DNA from: Ephemerocybe angulata
Taxonomy: Eukaryota; Basidiomycota; Agaricomycetes; Agaricales; Psathyrellaceae
Assembly (NCBI GenBank): GCA_013368325.1
Contig: JAACJK010000234.1
Coordinates: 1 to 64,000 of the forward strand
Direction: 5' to 3'
DNA: 64,000 nucleotides
The notes beneath the pieces were generated by a model. The model ran no database searches. It was not told the DNA's origin and saw only the letters and a program-made list of their open reading frames with translations. Position 1 is the first letter of the stretch, and each line of letters starts with the position of its first letter. Shown here piece by piece: positions 24,201 through 35,700 of this stretch. The translations under genes and the position numbers were made by a program.

Positions 24201-26205
24201 GCGTCGAGACGCGCTGTATAGATCTCCTGCACGATTTCCAAGATCTTTTTCTTGTACTTTTCGATGCTCAGAGCCCATCCGGCTGCCCAGTACGCGAACC
24301 AGCGAAGAAGACTAAAACGAAGCGGGGGTTAACGTGGAGTTTGGCCCAATGAATAGCCACGAACCTCCATGTCTTCGGACGGCTGATTGCGAACCGATTG
24401 GCTTCATGGATACTGATGAACCCGGAGAAATCGTCATCGATAGCCTCGACAATGGGGTCGAGATGAACGACATCGATGTAGTTCAGCGCCCATTCGTCCT
24501 CCACGCACTCTCGCTCGATATCACCACCTATCGAGATTGTTTCGGAATCGTTGATTGGCTTCATGAACCCACTCTCCAGGTCGCCGGATGGGGGAAGCTC
24601 GACGATCTGGACGTTGGGCGTTGCGAGAATCATGGGTGACTTTGGCTGAAGTCGTGCATGGTAGTCCTTGAACGTCAGCACAAATTTCTTGGCTTTTACA
24701 CTTTGTCGCAGACCCTGTGGAAAATGAGAAGCCGAAGATACGAAGTAGAGAGAGACCTACCATCTCTAGCCAGATCTTCTGCAGAATCTATAGTATCGCG
24801 CACGATATAAACGGGGGAAGCGAACGGGCAAATGGATAGACTTACCGGGTCAGTAAGCAATACATGCTTCCGCATTCCAGGGAAGGCCATCGCAATGTCG
24901 TTGGATATTTTCATGATCTGCGAGGTTTGGTTCTCCATAAGATGCGACATATGCTCCAAGTTGTTGTTCTGGATTCGAAGCATAGCATCGAAATTCTCCA
25001 GGTTCTTGGTCAGAATCTCATTGATGTCCTCTCTCAATTCCTTCGTCAGTTGAGTCCGAAGACTCTTCAAGTCCTCGCCTGAAGCCGCGTCGAGACCTTC
25101 AACGGGGTCACCAGTCTTGTCCATGAGCTCGACGAGCAGATCTTCCCTGTCTATACACTGGGCGATGCCCCCATTGTACTCGACAAACCGGCTCGCCTCC
25201 TTCTCACGTGGTGTATCAAGTCGGTGAAGGAGGTGGACGAGATTGTCCACTTTGTATTCAAGTCGGGAGGCGATCGCCGCTGTCTCGTGGACCCGACCTG
25301 CAGTATACGATGCGAGGAGGAGTTCGAGTTCGGAGCGGCGTTCTGCGAATGTGGCAATGTGCCCAGCTAGACGCTGTTCGAAGAAGTTCGCGTGAATCAA
25401 ACGTGCTGTTACATTCTCGGGTCAGTCATCCGTATGGAAGGCCAGTCTTCGAGGCACCTACAAACAAGTTTCTTCTCTTGATAGTAGTTAAGATCGCTAC
25501 CACAGGCCTTTATCTCTTCTGCGATAATAGCCATCATGTCGGCCAATCGTTTACTTGTCGTAAAATCATGTTGCTCTGTTCGGAGGAGTCGAACCCTAGA
25601 GGGGGACGGAAAAGTTAACACAAGCTTCAGGAGGGATGAAATGTTTAGAAGGGAAGCACACTAACGTACTGGAACAAAGCGCACATCAGATTCTGCATCT
25701 GTATCTTAACGCTCATGGCTTTGGCGTTGTTATCTCTCCGCAGGAGTTCGATCTTGATGACGGCGCCGAATGCCCCAACAGCAACTAGAGTGGGCGTCAG
25801 CGCCAATCATCGTCCACGTTGGCATACAAAGTGTGGATCTTTGGATCTTTGCTTACCTCCAATCGCGGGATGCAGCTGTGAGAGGAATTGCAAACCGTGG
25901 AGAATGGTCTTCGAGTTTTCGAGGAAGCTTGTCATCGCCGCTTCGTATCTCGTCGATTTCTTCGAACTTCCGATTTCCAAGATGTCAAATTGGGCAGCCT
26001 CCATGATGGTCTTTTCATTGTCGCAGTAGTATCTGTCAAACGAATCCCAGAGTTGATTCACTTGGCTGGGATTCGCCATTATCGCTGTGCGCTCTACAAC
26101 AGCCTGGTGAGATGGCAGGATAGGGGCGGCTATGACAGAAAACATACCTTCCAGGAGCGTTGGAGGGTCCCTATCGACCCGTCTGGCGACCTCCAGCAGA
26201 GCCAT
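21259..26205 (-). CDS. EF-hand protein with helical N-terminus and Cys-rich ZZ-like C-terminus
   Basis: An intron-rich gene of more than a dozen exons. The first is 26205-26148 (MALLEVARRVDRDP) and the next starts at 26093 after a 54-nt intron. Exons continue through roughly 25,600-25,400, 25,400-24,840 and 24,700-24,270 to a 3' exon ending at 21,259. The N-terminal ~350 residues are predicted helical and include QFLSQLHPAIGG and IKIELLRRDN. This pattern resembles the four-helix MLKL/HeLo-like N-terminus common in mushroom EF-hand and STAND proteins. An EF-hand loop follows (DDDFSGFISIHEANRF near 24,430). A long globular middle with a Ser/Glu/Pro-rich linker leads to a zinc-finger-like region with repeated CxxC (HCDYCGNQFC, CSSCEKDV, CWVCTVC, CLDCE), and a coiled-coil end. 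Calcium and zinc binding are likely; the biological role is unknown. Neither exon count nor exact length (about 1,200-1,300 residues) is settled. Confidence 0.8.
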
Positions 26206-26811
26206 GTCAGGATTGTGGGAGTAGAGGAAGAAAAGAGCTTATTGAGCCCTGAGCGCCCGTGTAAAGCCTTTAAAAGGTGGAGCGCTGCCATGATTACCAT
26301 GGGCGCCTGTGCCGTGCATGGAAGTTCCGGAAGAGCTGCCAGCTGCATCTTGGACCAGCCTGGACCCCCAAAAGGCAAGCCCATGATGCCTGATGATCAA
26401 CCAGGATCTTTATCTCGAAGATCCATGTTTATTTCGAGCGAGAATGACTTGACTGGAATATTCATCACACCCAGAATAGTTGACAGGATTGCAACACGAT
26501 CGAGTCTGCAGTGAGTCTGCAGTTATTCCTTGCTGTCTAAACTGTACGTTCATCGATCATCAGGTCGAGGCTGTCGGGCGTAAGCGCTTAAGCTACTACA
26601 GACGATCGAGCTGTAGTTCACTTTTCCCACTGCCTCGAAGTTTGTATACCTGAAAATAACAGTGAAAACATCACTGACACTCTCGCAGACTTGTTGGCAT
26701 GGCCGCCGGTACCCTCGTTTTCGGTGTTTTTGATTAATCTACAATAATATACAGGTATATAATGGTACAGATGCGATTGAGGGGAAGACAACAGAAGAAA
26801 GCAAAACGAAA

Positions 26812-29060
26812 TCAAGGCAAAGGCTCTCTACTACTACTCAACCGGTTAAGATGGATATACACATCTGTACCAAACCCGTCCATACTAATCAGCCTCAAAT
26901 CGCCCCCAAAGTATCTCGCGTACAGTCTCGAGAGCGGCAGACCGTACCCAAAGCCAGCCATGGGCGCCTTGAAGTCGCTGCTCACAAAATTCTCCTCCAG
27001 ACTCTGCTGCTCCATCGTCGTATACATGTACGTCCAGATGAGCGGGATCGCACTCCTCGCAATTCCGCCTCCCTCGTCGCTGATCTTGATCGTAATATCC
27101 TCCTTGCCCTCCACAACGATAACCTTGATAGGCGGGAAGTGGTCTTCGTGGTCGACGCCGTAGCGCTCCACGACGGCACGGAGCGAGTTTTTGAGCAGCT
27201 CGAAGCAGATGTGCGACAGATGGCCGGGGACGTAGGCGAAAGTGAGTGACGGCGGGCAGATGAGCTGCACCGGGGGGCCCTTGAACATCGCGTAGTGCTC
27301 CTCGCAGACGAAGCGCGCGTTTTCGATGGCCTCTTGGACGATATCGTGTACGTTTGCCTTCGTGCAGATGATCCCGACGTAGTCTTCGTGTGCTTGCTGG
27401 GTATTGAGAGCCACGTCTGCAGCGAAGAAATTAGCGTCGCTCGAAGTCGAGGAAGGGCACACTCACGCTGGCCAATCAAGAAGCGAATACCGATACGCGA
27501 CATGTAGAATCGGTCAAGCCATGCCTGCATGTCGAGACCAATGTGCCGTGCGTTCTGGGAACGCTTCCATTCGAGTACACCCTGAGCGACCGTAGTGACA
27601 GTGGGGTCGTGCCGGCTCTTGATATGCTCCAGCAGCTTCGTGAACCGCTTGTTATAGTCTTGCAGCTCAGGTGGCCAGTGGGTAATTCCGTGGGTGTTGG
27701 CGTAATATCTAGAGGAGCCGGCAGATTGCAGCCACAGGAGAATCGAGGGATCAAGGAGGAAGGTGAACGATGATGGTAAGCAGGCAGAAAGGTGACAGAA
27801 ACAGCACGAAAGCCAACATTGCAGCCGTCGCACAGGTGGAGTGTTCAGGGTAGGGGAGAATGGAAGAGATGAAGTTTCAGTACGCAGGAAGGTGAAGGAC
27901 GTTGGAAAGCAGCCAGAAATATGTCAAAAACAGCAAGAAAGCCGGAAGCGGAGAATTGTTGAGAGTTCAGGGGGGAGGGAGGCGGAGGGAACATGGAGAC
28001 ATGAAACGGATGGAGTTGGGATGAAAGTGGAGGGAAGTTGTCAGAAGCGGATGAATGTGGAGGGAAAATGGAAAGAAACGAATTGCGGCGAAGGGAAGGT
28101 GGAAACGGGAAGCAGTGGAGGGAGATTGAAAAGAAATGGATGAGATGGAGGGAGGAGGGAAAGAGGATGGAAAGGAGCGGATGAGATGGAGTGAGGGGGA
28201 AAAGAATTGGTTTTAGTTGGAGGGAAGACGGAAAGAAGATGTTCGGAAGAGAGAAAGGAGGAGGTAAAATGGAAAGATGCGGAAAGAAGATGTCAGAAAC
28301 GAGAGTCGAGAGTTTAGGTGAAGGGAAGACGGGAATAAGGAGGTCAGAAACGGAGGGAGGTGAAGGGAAGACGGTAAGAAGATGTCAGTAACGGAAGGAG
28401 TAAACAAGGAAGCAAGACCGGACCTCCGTTCCATAGGCACGCGCAGTTTGAGTTTGTTGAATCCGTTTCCGTTCCCGACATTGCTCTGTGGTGCGGTGAA
28501 GGCGTCTCCCAGCGATGGGTTGGGTTTCGACTCGGGGAAGGTGATCTCGTCGTTTTTGTGCCCTACGAGCACCTGCCGGATGTTGCTCGGGAGTTGGATC
28601 GGAGGGAAATGGATGAGTTCCTGCAAGGACGACGTGAATGAGTCAGGACGCTCTCTAGATCTTGGTTTCTACTCACCTCGAACGACTGGGCGTACCAGTT
28701 CTTCACCTTCTTGATAGATGGCATGTCACTGAGGTTATGTGGTAGCTCGTCGAGTTCCTTTACTCGGTGTGCCAACCGTACTGGGAGTTCCTCTACCGTG
28801 TCCAAGCATCAGAATTCGTGTTGTTGCCTCGAGTCGACCTGCCGCACCTGCGAGAAACTGGCTCGCCTTGAGAAGGGTTCCCTGGCTAGGATTCTGCCCG
28901 AATAAAACCATTTGTTGGAGAGACACTATAACGACCAAAATATTCAGTTCTGTATTCTCCTTGAGCTATTGAATGAATACACACCGCCTGTCTGTGGAAA
29001 CGAGGCGAAGTGGTGAATCTTGTCCCACAACGCGGGTGTTATCCGGAAACCCGCCGACAT
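26812..29060 (-). CDS. Pyruvate dehydrogenase kinase-type mitochondrial protein kinase, copy 1
   Basis: This is a BCKDH/PDH kinase: a GHKL-type kinase that phosphorylates and inactivates the E1 alpha subunit of the mitochondrial dehydrogenase complex. The start MSAGFRITPALWDKIHHFAS (29060) leads into the N-terminal helical domain (SIKKVKNWYAQSFEELIHFP; MQAWLDRFYMSRIGIRFLI). The C-terminal ATPase domain follows, with N-box ELLKNSLRAVVE, G1 box DEGGGI and G2 box GFGYGLPLSR. All catalytic boxes are intact. The exon layout equals that of the three tandem copies: introns after ...QTG, after FLA, after SFE, before YYANTHG, and after LIGQ. The fourth intron is 715 nt here against 61 nt in copy 2. 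Upstream similarity to the other copies ends about 60 nt before the ATG. It retains the residues IGLD that copies 2 and 3 lack. Confidence 0.95.
27709..28423 (-). repeat. Expanded intron of PDK copy 1 made of degenerate purine/pyrimidine repeats
   Basis: The intron separating the PDK exons (donor GTCCGG at 28423, acceptor CTCTAG at 27709) is 715 nt. In PDK copy 2 the same intron is 61 nt. Read on the minus strand it is pyrimidine-rich and consists of imperfect repeats of a unit like CTTCCGTTTCTGACATCTTC and CGTCTTCCCTTCACCTCCC. The 61-nt intron holds a single such CCGTTTCTGAC segment, so the expansion appears to have grown from it. Several repeats carry a CTGAC branch-site-like core. Confidence 0.8.
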
Positions 29061-29611
29061 TGTAGAGAATGAAATGAACGACGAGGAGCTATACTTTGAC
29101 GATGTGGAGAAAGACAGAACAGAGTACGATGACCTCGACGTTCACCCCGGATTTCGGGATTACACAGATATTCACATGCCGATACTGGCGGCACAGCCAC
29201 CACCGCCCCATACTACTTACCCCGCGAAAAGCCGATCCGCCAAGACCAACCACTGATCTTCCATTTCGTCCCTGGCTCATATCACCTGCGATTCCGAAGC
29301 CCTTATCCTTTCCGCTGTCGTTACACAGTGTTACATGCGGTACTCATGTCAAAGCAAAATTCGGAACGGAATGCCGAGTTTTCCAACCTAGATTTGCATC
29401 TGAACGCGAAGGTACACCAAGCGCCTTGCATGCGCTGGCACGAGTTTTGTCTTGTAAACTCCAACTTGGCAAGTTCAAGGCTCAGCGTTCAGAACTCACT
29501 AATATTACAGGTAATAGACTATAGTTGATAACCACAGGGTATAAAGTATAGGAAAGTATCCGAATCGGGTCGAGTATGGCCCCAAATCTAGGTGACTCTG
29601 GAAGGAGGACG
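29061..29611. other. Upstream region of PDK copy 1 and downstream of a hypothetical gene
   Basis: About 550 nt. The ~60 nt next to the PDK start resemble the leader of the tandem PDK copies (TCTTTCTCCACATCGT, then AGCTCC and GTCGTTC). Further out the similarity stops, and the CCAAT boxes seen in front of the tandem copies are absent. No coding frame recognised. Confidence 0.5.
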
Positions 29612-30142
29612 CTACATGTACCGTTGTAGGCCTGGGGGCCAGAGAGGATCCAGCTCAGGCAAGACTACCTCGACTTTTAGTGACGGCTTTACCAACCTGA
29701 CACTCGAAACATGGGCGACATCATCGGAAACTTTGGCGGAAGCCCGGTCTTTCTGGCCCTCAGCCAATGCAAGGTGCCGCGCCGGGAGACCTGCCCGGAG
29801 GACATTTACAACGCGACTGACCTCATTCTCGTCCAAGGAGGTGACCAAATCGCCAAGATTCAGACCGATTCTCGCTTCTCTCAGCGCTGCTAGGAAGACG
29901 TAGTTCATATCCTCAAGATACAGGGAACCCTTCCCAATACCATCACCCACATGATATGGGTTCCTTGTTGTGTAAAGGGACAGCAGGCGGAGCGCGGCTA
30001 TCAGTACGGCCTGGTCATCGCCTGCCTGCTGCACGATGTCGGCGAACCTCCTGTTCTCGGGAAAAGTGGAGGGCTCGAAGATGTGTTCAAGGTTTTGGAC
30101 AAGCATGGAAATTTCACCCGTGGGGCTGACTGGCGCTCGCAT
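29612..30142 (-). CDS. Hypothetical protein, 176 residues
   Basis: A single open frame starting MRAPVSPTGEISMLVQNLEH. It is rich in Leu/Val/Ala and looks helical (VLIAALRLLSLYTTRNPYHV; VFLAALREARIGLNLGDLV). No family was recognised and no signal peptide or membrane helix is evident. Support for a real gene comes from upstream. A TATAAAA box lies at 30311-30317 on the same strand. Between it and the ATG is a well-formed 57-nt intron (30224-30168, donor GTACGT, CTGACTG branch, CAG acceptor), which would lie in the 5' leader. The C-terminal end may be shortened or extended by an unseen intron. Confidence 0.5.
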   Translation of the reverse strand: MRAPVSPTGEISMLVQNLEHIFEPSTFPENRRFADIVQQAGDDQAVLIAALRLLSLYTTRNPYHVGDGIGKGSLYLEDMNYVFLAALREARIGLNLGDLVTSLDENEVSRVVNVLRAGLPARHLALAEGQKDRASAKVSDDVAHVSSVRLVKPSLKVEVVLPELDPLWPPGLQRYM

Positions 30143-30310
30143 TGCAACTGGATTGTGGGCTGAAGCTCTGCGAACACTCTCAGTCAGTCGACTCGGCTAT
30201 TAGAGGGACGATCTAAGTACGTACGATGGCGCCGGGGCTTGGGTGAGGTAGAAAAGTCGAGAACTTTGAGGGGGAAAGGTGAGGGCAACAGCAACTTCGA
30301 ATTCACACCA

Positions 30311-30317
30311 TTTTATA
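30311..30317 (-). promoter_or_regulatory. TATA box of the 176-residue hypothetical gene
   Basis: TATAAAA on the minus strand, about 87 nt upstream of a probable 5'-leader intron and 170 nt upstream of the ATG at 30142. Confidence 0.45.
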
Positions 30318-30828
30318 CTCCCAACTTCAACCGACCATTGTTCTCGTCAGGTACAAGCACAAATGTCAAGGTAACTAGCACCGTTGGGCTTTGCAGAAAG
30401 GCGGGAGGCGCCCGCGCTTTGGTCGAAGCCCCCATTCGGTCACCGCGCTATTGTCATAGGTTGCCATCAAACGCGCCATTTGTCTCTGCAATTGTAAGTC
30501 TAGACTGAAGGTGTAGGAACAAGTGTTGTCAACCCGAAGACTGGACCAGACAAGGCCGCACAAGTTGATCTGTGGTTCAATGGGAGCGCCATTGGCGTTG
30601 AAACTAACTCCTTTATGAACAGGTATGATGCCCATTCTCAGCAATTGCATTCCAGCGTTAAGAATCACCGTAGATAATGATCAGGCTCTTGCATCTTAGT
30701 GAGGCTTATGCAAAGTGAAACCGCCCATGGGAATTGAATAATCGGGAAGCGCTTGGGATAATATTACTAGAAATTGAATAAAAATATGCGAGACCAAGAA
30801 GAAGAATGCCCTGCCAAGCACGATGTTC
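30318..30828. other. Intergenic region
   Basis: About 500 nt between two minus-strand hypothetical genes. A 97-residue frame (30668-30375) has no supporting splice or motif evidence. Nothing else seen. Confidence 0.4.
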
Positions 30829-31517
30829 TCACTCTCCCTTGTTAAGTTCATAGAACAACTGCTTCTTGAACTCCCTTAACTCAGTGAAGACATCCTTCCA
30901 AGCCTCAGGCGTGTCAGTATTCCTCCACCCCAACTCCTCCAACATATCCTCGAGCTCCTCCCGAAGGTCCGCGAGCTCGACCTCGTACCCCACAAAGCCA
31001 TACGCCTCGGCCCACTTCGCAATGCACAGGTCATCAACTTGGAGGTCGACAGTGCTGGCGACGAGCGTCGACGCAGCCACAAACACGAGCGCAATGAGGT
31101 TCGGGTCGTCGGTCTCCGAGTCCGTATCGTCGCTGTCCGGATCAAGCCTTGGCATCTTCGCGGGCTTCGGGCCCTCGCCGTTGTGGCGCTCCTTGTACTT
31201 GTCGACAATGAGCATGGAGAGGTACACTGCATCGTCCATGTCAACGCCGAGATGGTCAGCCAGCCACTCGATAGAAGGGGCGTTGAACGGTGGGTGTGAC
31301 GAGAACGAAAGGTGCTTGTGGCAGATCAAGGCGAGCGAGAGCCTCGACTCCGATTGGACAGCGTCAAAGGTTTGCCAGCCCGGCGTGGCACGATAATCGC
31401 AGATCTAGTGACAAGTCAGTATACAATCCATGTGGCAGCTAGTACACCACGCACCATCTTGTGAGCGGTGAACGTCCTCCTGGGATCAAACGCGGGCGCG
31501 ATGGGGAGGTGCTCCAT
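30829..31517 (-). CDS. Hypothetical protein, 212 residues
   Basis: Two exons, 31517-31455 and 31404-30829, with a 50-nt intron, give 212 residues. It starts MEHLPIAPAFDPRRTFTAHK. The order is a helical segment (SIEWLADHLGVDMDDAVYL), a short acidic Asp/Ser/Thr linker (PDSDDTDSETDDPN), a second hydrophobic helical block (LIALVFVAASTLVAST) and a Glu-rich amphipathic end (VELADLREELEDMLEELGW). The helical repeats with an AKWAEAYGF segment could be a cyclin-like fold, but that is only a shape impression. No catalytic motif is visible. Confidence 0.75.
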
Positions 31518-32013
31518 TGCAATGCTGGGGAATGGGAAAGGACTCATAGGCAGGGCGGGGTATTCTTCCCCACAGACCTCGCCTACTTATACACTGCGAG
31601 GGTGGCGAGGCGTGCTTTGAAGCGTGAACACAAAGGTTACATGGTTACCGTGCCCCTGTGTCTTGGACGCATTGTCTGCTTTGGCCAAATGGTCCAAGCG
31701 CTTAAATAAGCGCTTGTGATGGTATTATGTATCGCGTCCCAAACGCGACCTGGTACCAAGCCCGCGCCAGTAAGACAAAGGCTTGTGGCCTTTAATCTAC
31801 AGTTGCTTTGGAACTCAGCTGAAATGATCATCATTCAGGTGCACAAAATTGCCTTGACCTGCATCAAGGTACCGTCAGCAGAGGCCAAGCTTTCTCAGAT
31901 GCGACGGGTCGGTATACCGGGCGGTCCGAAACCCGCTGGCGTATCCTTGACTGGCATATTGGCTATACGTTCGACACATTCAGGTTCTTCGTGGTTATGA
32001 ATACTGTTGATGA
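31518..32013. other. Intergenic region
   Basis: Contains the upstream region of the 212-residue gene and the 3' side of the aldo-keto reductase. No gene or RNA recognised. Confidence 0.4.
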
Positions 32014-33809
32014 TTACACAAAGCCGTAGTTCTCACGGGCCTCATACTTCTCCTCAAGGTACGCCTTCTCTTCGGGAGTGATTTCCACGTGGATTGCTTC
32101 TGTACGATTGCAATGAAAACGTTAGTAGGGTACAGTCATTAAATCCGGTGGACAGTCACTAACCAGCAAGATCCTCCAGGTTCTTGATCTTGGTGACTCC
32201 AATAATCGGGGCGGTAATGGCTGCGATGGATATTTAGATCCTCGACCACAGGTGGAGGCGCTTAGTAAGACTCACTGTCGTTCAAGAGAACCCATGCGAG
32301 AGCAATCTGGGACATGCTAACACCCTTCTTCTCGGCAAGTTCTTGCACTCTACAGAAGTGCGAGCGTAAGTCTATAGGCGATGTTACTCAGCCGAAAAGA
32401 GCGACCCACCGAAGTTTGATCTCCTTCGGGCAGTTGTCGTAGGCCGATTGGTAGCTGAGATACTTGAATGTTAGTGCATCCGCTACGCACTTCTAATAGA
32501 AAGTCACAAACTTATCGGTGTCCTGGCGCGTCGTCCTCTCGTTCGCGTCAGGCCTGGACAGGTTTCCGCGGGCGAGAGGCGACCACGGAATGCAGCCTAC
32601 GCCGAAGTGCTTCAGCGTAGGAAGCATCTCTCGTTCCTCTTCGCGATAAAGGAGGTTGTAGAGGTTCTGCATGGAGACGAACGGGGTGAGCTTGTTGTTG
32701 ATGGCGTAGTCTGTGTGGATGTAGGCGGTCAATGTCAATTCAAAGGCGTATGGTCTCATATCGACACTTACTCTGCATTGCGTGGACTGCGCGGTTGGTG
32801 ATAGTCGTCAGTATAGAGCCTAGGCGCACAAGAGAGCTCGAGGACTTACACTGCCAAGCCCAGCAACTGGACATCCCAATGTACCGGACATAACCCGCCT
32901 TGACGACATCGTGCAAGGCTTGCATCTGGGATGATAGGTTAGTAGAGTATTAAGGTGAGAGAAAGCAAAGAGAAAGCAAACATCCTAACCGTTTCCTCGA
33001 TTGGTGTGTCATAGTCAAAGCGATGGCCTTCAAATGAGCTCGATTAGCGTGTGGTCAAAGATGAAACAGCGACTTCGGGTTTACATTGAAGGACATCGAT
33101 ATAGTCGAGCTGCAAACGTTCCAGACTGGCCTTTACGGAGTCAAAGATGTGCTAGAGTTCTAGGTTAGACGTTATCCGGGAGGGGCATCGTGTAGGATAC
33201 CTACCTTTCGGCTGAGGCCCTGTTGATTGATATATGCTCCAGCGTTCAACAGAGGCTCTTTATGCGTCTTTTTAACGGCAAAGTACACCTGATGGAAAGC
33301 AGTTTAGAATCGACCAGAATGACCTCCAGATCCAGAAACAGGATGATACCTTCGTCAGAACTACAATCTCTTGTCGAGGAAGGTTGTGTTTCTTGATGGC
33401 CTTGCCCAGGATTGTCTCGGAAACACCATTTGAATACACCTGTGCGTGAAGTTGAGATCTGTTGCGCATTTCCGATCCAAAATCTCTCTTACATTAGCTG
33501 TGTCGAACGTGTTGATACCCAGATCGTATCTATCGGCGAGACGATTTAGATGTGCGCGCTCAGCATCCAGGAATAGATTAGACTTACGCTCTCTTGATAT
33601 GCTCGAGCGACTCTTCCTCGGGCAGAACCCATCCTTGCCACTCGGGCGTCCCGTAGGACATGCAGCCCAAAATAATCTTGGATACCTTGAGGCCTGAAGC
33701 GCCCAGGCGAACTAATGATAGCAGCAGATCCCCGTCAGCTTGTAGATGCGACAGACTCGGGGTGAACGCGGCCCTTACCATACTTCATCTTGCGGGTCGG
33801 TTCAGTCAT
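32014..33809 (-). CDS. Aldo-keto reductase (YakC-like)
   Basis: About ten small exons with ~50-60 nt introns give a complete TIM-barrel aldo-keto reductase, an NADPH-dependent carbonyl/aldehyde reductase. Exon 1 is 33809-33779 ([10 protein letters not shown]), continuing as [20 protein letters not shown]. The catalytic tetrad is visible: Asp and Tyr in FDTANVYSNG, Lys in IVVLTK, and His in [11 protein letters not shown]. Later conserved segments are [38 protein letters not shown] and [20 protein letters not shown]. The protein ends ENYGFV. Sequence suggests the fungal YakC-type group that acts on small aldehydes, but the substrate cannot be deduced. Its last exon has a decayed relative at 21,005. 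Confidence 0.92.
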
Positions 33810-34189
33810 GATGGGCAGAGTACGATGCGATGCTTTTGTGATGTTGGGGTTTCTGGGTAATAAGAACCTGCCAAAGAAAGGGTTCAACGAGCAATGGTGT
33901 CTGACGCTGACATCTAGGCCAGCTCGCCTTATAACCTTCAAGCTTCAGTGTCTGGTGACCACTAAAACGACCGTTATCTTGAGGAATCGAACATTCCGGG
34001 ACCAGTCATAGTGCTTCTCGATCTTGGATAGAGTAATTTATTATGGCGAAGCTTGGTCATTCCAGTTGCCGAGTCGTCGAGTCATCGATGGCCGTGGACT
34101 GAGCGGCTAGGTGGAGGTTCTTAGGCTACAGTTTTCGATGCGATGATGATGCATCAGGGATTGATCAGGGATCAACAGTGCACGAGACT
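33810..34189. other. Intergenic region upstream of the aldo-keto reductase
   Basis: Presumed promoter region of the minus-strand reductase. No further feature recognised. Confidence 0.35.
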
Positions 34190-34330
34190 CATGTGGTGCG
34201 GGCGCCGCTCGGGACCGTTGATCCATACATATTTTGCCAAACCGAGTACGTTGACAGATTTCTCCCACATATCTCGCTTAGCGCGCGCTCCTACGCGCCA
34301 CAGCACTCATGCACGCCAAGTTCCAACCTC
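34190..34330 (+). repeat. Diverged remnant of the duplicated spacer
   Basis: Matches the plus-strand sequence at about 48,870-49,010 and 57,290-57,430, including GATCCATACATA, TTTGCCAAACCGAGTACG, TCTCGCTTAGCGCGCGC and the CGCCnCAnCACTCAT end. It marks the left edge of recognisable homology to the segmental duplication. Confidence 0.7.
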
Positions 34331-35169
34331 CTCAAATATCTGTATTTACATCGGAGGTAAGCATGGGCTTCAATTTGATTTCCCTTAGCTCGGGCTAATA
34401 CTGCTTTCGACATAGGGAAAGCGTCCGTTTGGTAGGTGAGGGCGATGGGAAGATAATTGGATCACCGATTCCAGTATATCATCATCCCTACTTACACCCC
34501 GAGAGGCCAGATGCCCGAATATTGAATGACGGCCTTGGCAAGTCCAAGCAGCGCCCCATCTGAGGTCAGAATGTTATTCTTGCGTGCGAGAACTTGGCTT
34601 GGCGAGCCTGGATCCGGCGGGTGAGGAACGCGAGGTCCCTTGGACATAATTGTGAATTGTGTGATAGAAATCTTTGTAGTAGTGTACGTTACCGGTAAGC
34701 CCAGGCGTGCCTCGCAGACGAGTCGAGTCGGACGTGGCACGTCACCTCTGTACGGAATACGGAAGTAGGCTGCATATTAAATCTATTAATACAGAGAAAA
34801 CTTGTAGTCAATTTCGGGTGCCAGAAGAGATCATGATTGACGTCGCGTTTGCAAAGGCACGCTCCACTCGCCTTCAGCCCTCTCACAATCGACCTTAATC
34901 GCCGCGTCACCATTCAGATAACCGCAGACAATGGTGGGTATATGGTCCATTATAACGCGTTAGCCGCGCGTGCGACGGGAGGAAGATCTTGGCACTCGCA
35001 GTGTGAGCACCGATGTAACCCAAATCCGGATATCCGTAAATATGGGTTACGCATCTCTGGCACCATGGCGGTACCAATGTACAGAAAAATAGCACAGAAT
35101 GGTTTATATTACATCATTGAGATAGATTAGATAAAGCCCTAAGATAGTCTGGGCCTGGCCACGCGAGAG
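34331..35169. other. Gene-free, partly duplicated stretch
   Basis: No coding frame. Around 35,010-35,100 there is weak similarity to 49,810-49,890 (CATCCGGAAATCCGG-like and CTGGCACC motifs), so the duplication probably continues here in eroded form. Confidence 0.35.
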
Positions 35170-35700
35170 ACGGGAGCAAATCCAAACGCGCGATCCCGGG
35201 CGCCTAAATAGACGCTCGCCAATCGACGCGTTTTGAGCACCATTTCTTCACCCACTGGGCATTACATACCCCTCAATACACTCTCTAGTATGCGCCTAAA
35301 CATAGGGGGTCAGTCCCAGTGACCGGGGAGCGAAGAATCGCAAGGGAACTGAATCCAACTTTGGACCTACTCCTCCCCACACCATTCAACGCAATCCCGC
35401 GATTAGACCAGTTCCCCTGCCAATGAACGGGTCTTGGCGCGCTTACGTTGATGCGTCATACGTATTGATGCTGCCACGGTGTCCACTGCCTTCGGGCGCG
35501 AGTGCTGAGTTGTGCGGATGGAAGTAAAGGATGGAGCGGGTTGCATTGCGTGCGATTATGGGCGATTGGCGAGCTATTCGTAGACTTCGCGCAAACAAAA
35601 TGGTTTTGGTGGCATGTTAGGGGTACTATTGTGCCAAGGCTATGTATATCTGAGCCCAGAGGGGTTGTTGGGCGTCGGCTTTCGAGTTTCTGCGCTTTAG
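35170..35700 (+). repeat. Repeated block, copy 1 of 3
   Basis: Diverged copy of the block also at 49,975-50,515 and 58,395-58,940. Shared landmarks are a TATA-like (T/C)TAAATAGACGCT, ATAGGGGTC-like text, TTCAACGCAATCCCGCG, TTAGACCAGTT, TTACGTTGATGC and CATACGTATTGATG. Open frames through it are not conserved between this copy and the others. Confidence 0.75.

Noticed and set aside
30375..30668. 97-residue minus-strand frame as a gene
   Set aside because: It ends upstream of the TATA box of the neighbouring gene, has no splice-supported extension and no recognisable motif.
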